Source: Hysterangium stoloniferum | Taxonomy: Eukaryota > Basidiomycota > Agaricomycetes > Hysterangiales > Hysterangiaceae | Assembly: GCA_015178975.1 (NCBI GenBank) | Contig: WHVD01000115.1 | Location: forward strand, 211,194 to 275,193 | DNA: 64,000 nucleotides | Reading direction: 5' to 3' | Part shown: one piece after another, positions 55,316 through 64,000 of the stretch | Numbering within the stretch: position 1 is the first letter of the stretch | Layout of the letters: every line of letters begins with the position of its first letter | The notes under the pieces: model-generated | What the model was told of the DNA's origin: nothing | Databases searched by the model: none | What the model saw: the letters and a program-made list of their open reading frames with translations, nothing else | Translations under genes and position numbers: made by a program

Positions 55316-56620
55316 AGGGGGAAGAGAAGGCAGCTCGGCGGATGGTACAAGACTTCCCGGTAACTCTGAAAAGGGTGTAAAGCGCTGTAATGTGGGTACA
55401 GAAGAGACCGGCGGAGCTGGAGGGAGATGAGAGGAACTGGATGGGGTCGCAGAGTCTGCTGGACAATACCCTCTCCAAACTCTGACAGAAGTTGGTAGCT
55501 TTTGTTGTTGGTTAGGATCACTCGTGAAGAAGTGAATGTTGTCAGGGAGTAGGAAACCTTCATGGCAGTCAGCACCAAGGTACTTGCTGTCGTAGGTGGG
55601 GTAGCAAGATTGGTCGTCCTCCAAGTCAGATGAAAGATCACCGGGCCCCATCCAGTAGGTCCGTTCATGAGGTCCACGTTGTGAAGGGGGTCTGGGAGGT
55701 AGTGCAACTCCATCTCCACGTCGCAATGCAATGCTTTGTAATTTGATCCTTCGTACTTTGTCCCAATTGTAGAAGGTGACCCCATCTTTTCCTTTCCTAC
55801 TTTTTTGTCCTAGACTCCGAACACATGGCGTGCCCCCGTCGCTGCAATCCGTTTCAGCGAAATCCGTCCATTTATGACCCGAAGGGGAAGCGATGATTGA
55901 AGGATTATCGTGCCCTTCCATTCTCCTCCATTCCTGCCATGTCTGCCTTGAAGGGACATTATCCCTAGCCCCCATCCTCCGCTGTCCTTCCAAGTACTCC
56001 TCTCTCCTCTTCTGTTTAAGTGTTTTCAATTCCTCCTGAACCTGCACAGAGAAAGCCTCAGACTGCTGTTTCTTTTTGATCTCCTCTTCGGTAGAAGGGA
56101 AAATACTACGAGAAGGTGGTGGGGCTTCGCTCCATGTTCCCAAGGGAGCCCCCCAAGTATTAGAGGACCATGGTGCAGCTTTTGAAATGGAGTCCGTCCG
56201 TGTAGGATTCGTGGACGATGAGGTCTCCTACACGTGCTTGACAGTTTCTGTTCGAGGTGATGGGGCAGAAGGAACTGTAGTTTGAGGTCGAGGTATTCTT
56301 TTAAAATTGGGAAATCGGGTTCTGGGAAGAGGAGCGTATGGAGTAAAGGCGGTTCCGTTCCCCGAGTTGGTGGACTTTCCCACGATGTCACCCTGTGCAG
56401 CGGAGGGTATTGGCAAAGGTGTTCCAGAATTACTCGTGGAGTGCTCGACTTGTTCAGTACGAGACGGCATGGTAGAGGTATTAATAGGTTGATGTTGCAG
56501 TATTCTTTTGAAGTTGGGGAACTTGGGTTTGGGTTGTTGCTCCTGCGATATAGTGTACTGATTAGAGAGGTTGACATGGAGGGAAGAGATAGGGGGAATA
56601 AAATTTTCTTTAGCGAATTT
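55316..56620 (-). pseudogene. Element C ORF3, N-terminal part
   Basis: Starts upstream of MPSRTEQVEHSTSNS. A repeated motif FPNFKRI occurs twice (about 56500 and 56295), with a stop at about 56227. Then a charged helix (STEEEIKKKQQSEAF, LKTLKQKRREEYLEGQRR) and the core shared with element A (HKWTDFAETDCSDGGTPC, FYNWDKVRRIKL, YLGADCHEGFLLP, FTSDPNQQQ, RVWRGYCP), then a Pro/Ser-rich tail cut by the Tc1-like element at 55315. The coiled-coil-like N-terminus, compact core and Pro-rich linker recall structural proteins, but no known family is recognised. Confidence 0.72.
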
Positions 56621-56745
56621 ATGTATTTTATATTAATTTCAAGCTCCACTCAGTTATTGAAGTGAAAGGCCGAGGGGGAAGAAAGTGGGGGGTAGAGCTA
56701 GAAGTAGATAAACAGTGTTGTTGTCGTAAGGATGTGAAATGATCA

Positions 56746-58457
56746 TTAAATTCGATAAATAGTCTTGTAAGCTCTAAGAAGAGTGGGAGCGTTATGAAGG
56801 TCATTGCCATTTAACCAAGTGTCCTCCGGTCCATATCCTTTCCATCGAACCTGGAAAAGGAGTCAATTTCGATGCTTTTTGTGCCCTACTATAGCTTCTA
56901 CTTTGTACTCCTCGTCGTTATGATTGAGTTCTCGAGGGTTCTTGAGTAGCTCCCTGGATCCGAATTCCTTAGGGGAGAGGTGGTACTTTTTAAGATGGTC
57001 TCGATTAATCACTGGATGTAATTGATATTCCGAGGGAATGCGGAGTCGGAAGACTTGAGGATTGATCTTTTCCAAGACCTCAAACGGCCCTATCCGTCTT
57101 TGTATAAGTTTCCTTCCAGGTCCCTTGGCTTCAACAAGCTCGAGAGAATGGGGATTAATCAGAACATAATCTCCCTCTGAGATATCTTCCACCAATCTCC
57201 GTCTCTTGTTGTAACTGCGAGCTTGGGTTTCTTGTGCTCACACAATCGAATCCCATGCCACTTGTTGGTGATTTTCCAATTCTAAGATCCATTGGTCGGC
57301 TACAGGGCTATCCGATAATTCTCTGGGAACCACAGGGTCATCCCCTCCCAGACAGCTAGACATTCCTCTTGGTAAGTAGCTCATCAGCAAAAAGGCTGGC
57401 ACATAGCTTGTTGAGCTTTGAACCGTCGAATTATAGGTATGAGCCACTACTTGAGTCCATTTAGACCATTCCTCCTTCGAAGAGGCGCAGTACGCTCTGA
57501 GCATTTGCTCCACAATAGCATTAGCGTTCTCCGTTTGACCATCGGTCTGAGGATGGTGGGACGAGGATACTGCAAGGGCACTTCCATATACTTTGCAGAC
57601 TTCTCTCCAGAACCTACAGGTCCACCTCTTGTCTCGATCACAGATTATCCTTGAAGGCAGGCCGAAAGGAGTGGCTACTTTATTCACAAAGATTCGTGTG
57701 AATCCTTCTGCGGATAGATCTGAAGTGGTGGGTTCACAGATTAAGAAACACGTGAGTTTATCCACAGCAACGAAGATGGCGGAATAAGCACCCTCTGTAG
57801 AAGGAGGCAATCCGGTAATCTGGTCCATTGAGACAACCTCAAACGGCCTTAGGGGTACATCCGTGGGTCGAAGAGCTCCTTGTCAAGCAGAATGATCAAT
57901 TTTAGTTTTCTGACATATATTGCAGCGTACACCACACAGTCATGCAACATCCTCGGCCAGAAGAAACGGTCTTTCATCAGATTAAAGAGCCTGTGGCCAC
58001 CTGCATGAGCTCCTTTGAAGGGATTATCATGTATCAGCTTGAGTATGGTTGTCGTCATGCTGCTAGGAATGCAGATTCGACTTTTCCAGTCCGAATCTCG
58101 AAAGAACAATAACTTATTCTTGCCGATGAAATAATGCGAAGGAGTAGTTACCATGTTTGGAGAAATGGGATCGGTGGCGTAATGATTTCTGAAGGCGGGA
58201 TCCTTCTGGTATCCATCGCGAAGTTCCTTAGTGTAATTTTCGTTGATCTCTATAAGCAATTGTGGATTCGAGAGAGTAAAATTCGCTTCATCGGTTTCAT
58301 CGTTTCTGGGGAGGTTGTGCAAGTCCCATTTCATTTGGAGGACCTCTTCCATGGTTCCGACTGGTTTGACTAACTCGTGATGAGTGAGAAAGACGGCTTT
58401 TTCCGCTGGTTTGTTCTCCCATAACGTCTCATCGTCATTCCAGTTATAAGAATCCAC
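56746..58457 (-). pseudogene. Element C integrase with chromodomain
   Basis: From 58457: linker (LTHHELVKPVGTMEEVLQ), zinc-binding part (HRLFNLMKDRFFWPRMLHD; the second Cys pair is lost, reading VVYAAIYVRKLKL), core 57828-57238 (MDQITGLPPSTEGAYSAIF, ICDRDKRWTCRFW, SSHHPQTDGQTENAN), a TGA, then 57195-56863 (VEDISEGDYVLINPHSLE, RRIGPFEVLEKINPQVFRL, YKVEAIVGHKKHRN) and a shifted chromodomain end (WKGYGPEDTWL type). Stop near 56746. DDE core residues appear present, but the zinc-binding part is damaged. Confidence 0.9.
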
Positions 58458-58505
58458 TACGATCGGTAAAAGGTCATCTCTCGAGGGGCTAGCATAGTCC
58501 GGTAC

Positions 58506-60380
58506 TCAAGGAAGTCTGGATAGTGAGTCAACATTGCTATGTATTCGTCCTGCTCTATGTAGGATTTCCAGACCGGGGTATGCAGTGTATACCACCCCCC
58601 ATGCGGCCAGTCGACAATTAGTATTCTCGTAAGATCTGGCCCATTGTAATGCCGCATGGTCAGTGATCAGAAGGATATGTTCGCCTTCGATAAAGGGCTG
58701 GAAATGGACTAATCCTTCTTTAGCGGCTAACGCTTCTCGCTCTGTGGCTGAATAGTTACATTCTGCTTTCTTGAGCGTACGGCTCCAATAGGCGATAACG
58801 TGTTCGACCGTGACACTGGTGTCATCCCAATCTGTGGCCCAGGAATCCGTCCAGGTGAATTCCGGCTCCTTGGTTTTATAACGAGTAACGAAGATGGGCA
58901 CATCTCGTGATTGATCGAAGGCTGCTCATGCTTGGGCATAAATTTTCGTATCCTTAAGGTCTTTAAGCGTCATTTTCTGTATTTGTTGGAGACAACGTCC
59001 TAGCGCAAAGTCCGAAGCGTCTGTGTATAACTGATAAGGCATACCACTCGCGGGGTGTCCGAGTACTGGAGCTGAGCTCAACGCAACCTTGATGTCCTCA
59101 AAAGCTTGGGCGTGTTCAGAATCCCAATTCCAACGAACTCCTTTCTTCAAGAGGTTGAAAAGTGGAGCGACCGTCCAGGAGTAAAGTGGAGCGACCGTCC
59201 AGGAGTAAAGTGGAGCGACCGTCCAGGAGTAAAGTGGAGCGACCGTCCAGGAGTAAAATGGTATGTACGTGGAGAAGTACAGAACCATTCCTAGAAAACG
59301 TTGAAGATCTGCTATCTTAGAAGGTGTAGCCAATTCTAATATAGCGGTGACCTTTTCTTGATGGGTCGAAAAGCCAAGTCTAGACACCTTATGTCCTAGT
59401 AGTAGAATCGAATTATACCCCACATAGCACTTTTTGGGCAAGAGAGTGATTCCCACAGCAATTATGGCTTGTAAAACCTGATCTAAATGTTCTAGATGAT
59501 CGTCCCATGTCTTAGAAAAGATCACGATGTCGTCAATATAAACCAGGCAGAATATCCATAAGTAAGGTGCAAGTACGGTTTGCATAACCCTTTGGAATAT
59601 AGAAGGTCCATTATGAAGTCCAAAGGGCATTCTCCTGAATTGCCACAGTCCTCGATGGGATCTGAAGGTGGTCTTCGGCTTGTCTTCCTCTAACATTTCA
59701 AGTTGGGTAAAACCGGCTAGTGCATCGAAGGAAGATAAGATGTTGGAGCCCAAAAGTGCTTGCATGATTTCCGACTGGCATGGCAGTGGGAATTCGTCGG
59801 GAACTGTTAGACTGTTCAACTTTCTATAGTCGATCACTACTCGTGGTTTCCCATTGCAATAGACAACAAAGGCTGGCGCCCCCCAAGGACTCTTGGACGG
59901 TTCGATTACTCCCTGTTGGAACCAAGTATCCATTTGTTCATCAATGACTTTCCTATTAGCTGGGGAGGTTGGGAACATTGACATTGAAATAGGTTGTGTG
60001 CCCTCGTTCAATGGGACATTGACCTTGACATCCACTTGTCCCAGTCACCCGTCTACTCCGAAGGCTAGGACATTCTTAGTTAATACCGACTCCAAGCGGG
60101 AGGAGACATCGGTAGGGATGTCAGGTCCTAAGTTAACCAGCTTATGCAGATCTTCTGCACGAAATTTTTCTGTGGTGGCAACCTCTGATGTTTTAGGACC
60201 TGCCGGGTCGAAATCGTCTGCGAGTTCCCGTTCTGGGGGCAGTCCGGAGGATTGAGGATTAAGGACACGCTCCTCTTCTATTTTTGATAGACTCTCGATG
60301 AGATGGGCGATCTTGGTTGCCATTGACTGCATCGATGCTTTCTCAGTCAAAGATCTATGAGTCTGGGCCCATTTGTTCAC
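58506..60380 (-). pseudogene. Element C reverse transcriptase and RNase H
   Basis: 60380-60045 linker, then 60035-58926: SPWGAPAFVVYCNGKPRVVI, DYRKLNSLTVPDEFPLPC, YIDDIVIFSKTWDDH (YIDD intact), LGMVLYFSTYIPFYSW, then a four-fold in-frame repeat of YSWTVAPL at 59160-59255, FEDIKVALSSAPVLGHPASG and TDASDFALGRC (RNase H start). After a TGA at 58926, 58901-58506 gives the rest of RNase H (NYSATEREALAAKEGLVHFQ, ITDHAALQWARSYENTN) up to SLSRLP. Confidence 0.92.
59160..59255 (-). repeat. 24 bp tandem repeat, four units, inside RT of element C
   Basis: Unit AGTGGAGCGACCGTCCAGGAG plus three bases, repeated four times without change. It codes YSWTVAPL in frame. Element B has a single unit at the equivalent site, so this is a copy-specific expansion that preserves the frame. 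Confidence 0.95.
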
Positions 60381-60399
60381 GTCATGAATTAATCCAACG

Positions 60400-61225
60400 G
60401 TTTCCCCTCATCTGATGATTCTTGGCATTAGAGAGGGATTAGCGAGAGGTATCGCGGCACGTTCCCTAGAGATGGCAGTGGTGGGAGCAGCTAGTATACT
60501 CCCATTGTCATTCTGCAAGACAACTCCCTCGACTATCCATTGGTCACCAATAAGATCTCCTACAACGATTCGTACTAATCGAGCCGATTCCGGTTCTATA
60601 GTACAATCTTGTAAGGCCCATGCGACTCTTTCAGTACGCACTCCTTTGTCTGGTTTGGAAGTCAATTCAGGCGAGTCATTGGCTAATTCCTCAAAGGGGA
60701 TCTTGCTAATCGAAAAGGTTAAAGGCTGCGGCTCCTTGGAAGAACTGGCTGGGATAGATCCTGCTCTCCCAGGCAAAATCAATCTGGAACCCAGCAGTTG
60801 GTCTCGCAGTGTCCCGATCTCATAGTTCACATGAAAGTCTTCTCCAAGAAGGATCGGGATGGTCATACCTCGGACAATGAACGTTTCGGCGGTAAATTTA
60901 AGGAGTATACCGGTGTCATCCTCGAGATAAATGGGGACATTGACGTATCCTAATACTTTGGCATTACCGGTAAGTTGTACGAGGCGCAGCTTGAGTCCTT
61001 GCTTGAGTTTAGGGTGGTCCTCTATTTCCTTATAGAAATCCTCCGAGATTAAGGAGAGGTCAGCCCCAGCATCCAGCCTGATTTTAATAGGATTTGAGGC
61101 TTCTGAATTCCCTACGCGTCCGTAGACGTGTAATGCTGAAATCCCAATACTGGAATATCCACCCAGAGGGTCCCTTCTGCGATAGATAATAGTCGAATCC
61201 TCTTTCATAAGTCGACTGGATCAGG
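60400..61225 (-). pseudogene. Element C protease domain
   Basis: 266-codon frame: MKEDSTIIYRRRDP, IKIRLDAGADLSLISEDFY, LTGNAKVLGYVNVPIYLEDD, RGMTIPILLGEDFHVNYEIG, LLGSRLILPGRAGSIP. Catalytic triplet D-A-G. It is bounded upstream by TGA at 61221 (CGA in element B) and downstream by TGA near 60405 in the IIRxGE motif (CAA in B). Confidence 0.8.
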
Positions 61226-63990
61226 GGTATTGAACTCTAGGTCTTTTGCTTTCTTTTCTTGCAGCCAGTTTGACGTTCCTCCTGATACGTCTACCATTAG
61301 GTACCTTGGGAGTGGCGTTCGAAATAGAGTCGTCTGCTTCAGAGTCTGACTCATCGCAAGGAATTAAGTCGGGTAATTGCTCTGGGTCGAAAGGGAAGCT
61401 CTCCTCCTCTGATCCCTCTGACTCAGAGGGGTCTTCTATAATGTAGGTCTGACTTATTTCCTTAGATCGGTTCGCAAATGTGTCCTCGTCGATGATTTCC
61501 TCAATGGTGGGAGGTTCAGGTCACGATAAAACTCTCGTCTCAGTCAGACCTTCACGGTTCTGACGATGAGCATCTAGCCAGTCTCCTTTCTCGAGGAAAT
61601 CATGGTCTGATATAGAAACATAAACTTGCGATGTCTCGTTCTCATTCGAGGATGCTTTCACGTCTGAAACGATGTTGTCCTCTGGCTGAGGAAGGTAGAC
61701 AGAAATGAAAATTGATTCCTCATCAATGTTATGTACTTGTCCCTGTACACTTAATCCATAAACCGTTTCATAAGCCCTTTGATCCTCCACCTCCTCCATT
61801 GGGTTCTGCACGGAGCACTTGTTAATAGAGACATAGTGCGACATCCTGCCCGCATGGGGGCAGTCGATCTTGAAATGCTCTAAACTCCCACAAATCCAAC
61901 ACTCCTTCAGAGGTTTGGCGATGCTTTTCTTGTCACTTCGTTCGAAAAAGAACTTGCCGTGTTTCTTACCCTGCTTAGCGTTCGATCTCCTAGGGACGGT
62001 TTTATCCTCGAGTTCGCCGAGGAGGACGTGACCTCGGTTAGTGGGGTCGATTCCTCCAGAGTGTTCTTCCTCATACCAGGGATCCGACTCGTCTTGCTCA
62101 GCGATCATGACTCTAGGCTTTTGGAACCGATAATGCTCTCAATGTGTTTGAACCGAAGCGTTAATCAACGCCTCTTGTAAATTGTTCGCATAAGTCTGCA
62201 GGCTCACGATGTCGTCGATAGGTTGTCCCTGTAGAAGGTAAAGCCATTCCGTGGGCAGCGTCAGGATGAGTCTGCATGTTTCATCCTTCCAGTTTTGGTG
62301 GAACCCATACAGGAATCGATAGAGCTTGACCCTCCGCTGAATGTAATGAACAGGTGTCTCACGATTGTGACCGATTTGTCGAAATTTCATAGCTTCCCAT
62401 TCTAGAGCTAAGGATTCATGCCAACGAGTTCCAAGTAATCCTTCTACGATACCCCAAAGAAACGATCCGTGAGATTGACTGAATTCAGCGTGATGTTCAC
62501 GGTCTAGGGTGCTCCACCAGATCTTGGCATCACCGGTAAGTCGTCTTGGCAGAGCAACTCCCAACAGTGTGCTCATGGAGTCTGAGATCTCCGAGAGACT
62601 CATAATATCCATGATGTAATCCAATGCCTTGGACTGAGTTCCATCGTATTCGGGAAGGTCTGACCATTTTATCTTGATGTCGTGGGTGTTAAGAGCGATC
62701 CTTTTATCCTTAGGTAAGTCATCGATAGGCGCGCTGACTCGAGGCTGCATCGGAGTTTGAAAGGGAGAGTTAGGTACTCTACCGTAACGCCCCCCATGTC
62801 CTGAATTTCCTCCATAGCTTGAGGCACTAGAACTCCCAGATGAATTACTAGGGGGTCCTCCTGCTGGCAAAAAGGGGTTCGAGGAGATCGGCAGGGAATG
62901 GCGGGGATTGACTGGATTCAGCGATCCTCAACCAGCAACTTGACCAGCTATACCTCAGTGAATGCAGTAGAGAAAGACAGTCGACCCCTGTTGGCGACTG
63001 ATTGATTCCTAGTCGCAGCTTGTTGATCGCTGACGTTAGGATTACTCGGAATTCGTTCGAACGTGATGCGAGAGCGGTGAATTCCCTGATGGGGGGGTAG
63101 GGCTAGGTTCCATTGCGATACCTCTCTCGATTTTGGCCGTATTCAAAGGTCGACGAGGTTGAGGTTGATAGAGGGGAGTGCAGATTTCCATTCCCTTTTC
63201 CTGAAGACGTTCTGCAACTTGCGTCCTCATATCTGACAGGAAATCTTGCAAAATAATGGGACGATTGAACGAACAAAGGAAACGAGTGTCGGGAGACCCA
63301 TTCAGGGTACAAACGAACGAACTGGTTGTGGAGATGGGAGAATCGGGTACCTGGATGGAATCACCATAAGGGTAGAGCACTTCCAAAACCATCTTATCAA
63401 GCCTCTCTGATTTCACCTTAACCGACCCCTTAAGGTAAAATACGCAAATGAAGAATTCCGAGTGATCCCGTTAAGAGACTCCTCCAACATCCAGATGTAT
63501 ATATACTGGTAGTCAACCTTAGGGACAATGTGATCCCCACCGAGCAGGACATGAAGGATTTGCAATGTGTCGTTGTGTGTGCGGAGCGCTTCGAGAAATG
63601 AAGAGAACACTTCTTGCTTAAGAATCATCCTTCCTTCTTCCATAACAGAAGTAACCTCACTTGACCATTCGGGAACCGAGCGGGTCAGATCCTCAAGGGT
63701 TCCAGGTCACGTGAATAGATCTTGCGCCAATAAAATGGCCTGATAACGACCTAACCAGACTGCTACAGTCACCGGTAGAAGAGGGTAATCCGAATTATAC
63801 TCCTCCACGAAGGAGTAACCTGATCCACAGGGATTCGATCGGCATAGTACGCATCCCATTGTAAGTCGATGGGTTGAGCATAAATCATATGACCCCTGAA
63901 GAATTGCTTAAGGATGACCTGTCTAGGCGGGAATGAGAGAACAGGGTTCGGAAGCACGGATAGTCTCGACGTTAGCTCCTGGAATGTTCG
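61226..63990 (-). pseudogene. Element C gag
   Basis: N-terminus lies beyond the right edge or in the last bases; 63957-63769 gives VILKQFFRGHMIYAQPIDLQ, 63643-63413 VLLGGDHIVPKVDYQYIYIW, 63416-63042 LDKMVLEVLYPYGDSIQVPD, 62870-62139 the capsid-like part (IKWSDLPEYDGTQSKALDYI, RRLTGDAKIWW, YIQRRVKLYRFLYGFHQNW, LPTEWLYLLQGQPIDDIV), 62108-61521 the zinc knuckle CWICGSLEHFKIDC and acidic linker. Stops at 61521 and 62139 are CGA in element B. TGA in the FTxPGT motif (about 63711) is shared with element A. Confidence 0.88.
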
Positions 63991-64000
63991 ACTGCTCAGT

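Larger units (their letters stand above)
50622..64000 (-). mobile_element. Element C: Ty3/gypsy retrotransposon with ORF3
   Basis: Minus strand: gag from the right window edge, pol down to 56746, ORF3, polypurine tract, 3' LTR. The 5' LTR lies outside the window. ORF3 is split by an LTR (52386) and a Tc1-like transposon (53718-55312). CpGs are mostly preserved, so it is the youngest gypsy copy. Frames are interrupted mainly by single TGA codons. Confidence 0.92.

Overview
This looks like a repeat-rich chromosomal segment from a filamentous basidiomycete fungus, probably an agaricomycete. That is inferred from short introns of about 45-80 bases, chromodomain-bearing Ty3/gypsy elements, a Helitron and a Tc1-like transposon, strong CpG loss in old copies, and a nuclear-type P5A ATPase relic. 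I see no rRNA, tRNA, CRISPR array, operon or bacterial signature. Only one gene looks intact: a two-exon membrane protein gene at 10564-12385.

Layout. 1-4616 is the 5' part of an old minus-strand Ty3/gypsy element (element E), heavily CpG-depleted and carrying a 206 bp LTR-like insertion. 4617-10440 holds a decayed duplicated segment, a MITE and a MITE half, a clean solo LTR (6613-7419), an 18 bp minisatellite and a 216 bp direct repeat. 10440-21000 is the least TE-dominated part: the membrane gene, its duplicated 3' flank, a truncated P5A ATPase pseudogene fused to a second, frameshifted membrane-gene copy, and a third 5' remnant.

From 21800 on, nearly everything is nested transposons. A Helitron Rep/helicase relic (24578-24695 and 40130-41569) is split by a minus-strand chromovirus relic (24701-40124, target duplication AATTG). 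Into that relic's 5' LTR went a complete 12.7 kb gypsy element (element A, 27350-40095), which itself took three further solo-LTR insertions. Next comes plus-strand element B (42332-50621, continuing beyond the window). It carries a 1.24 kb solo LTR, and minus-strand element C (50622 to past 64000) is inserted in its integrase. Element C in turn contains a second copy of the 1.24 kb LTR family and a 1595 bp Tc1-like transposon.

How the parts fit. Elements A, B, C, E and fragment D belong to one gypsy superfamily: LTR of about 590-705 bp, primer site starting TGGTGATC one base after the LTR, a single gag-protease-RT-RNaseH-integrase-chromodomain frame and, where the 3' part is present, a large extra sense ORF (ORF3) between pol and the polypurine tract. 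The separate chromovirus relic instead carries an antisense, intron-containing, Cys-rich ORF between its chromodomain and its 3' LTR. These two extra reading frames are the most unusual biology I see. Many stops in the gag-pol copies are CGA to TGA changes, matching methylation-driven CpG decay.
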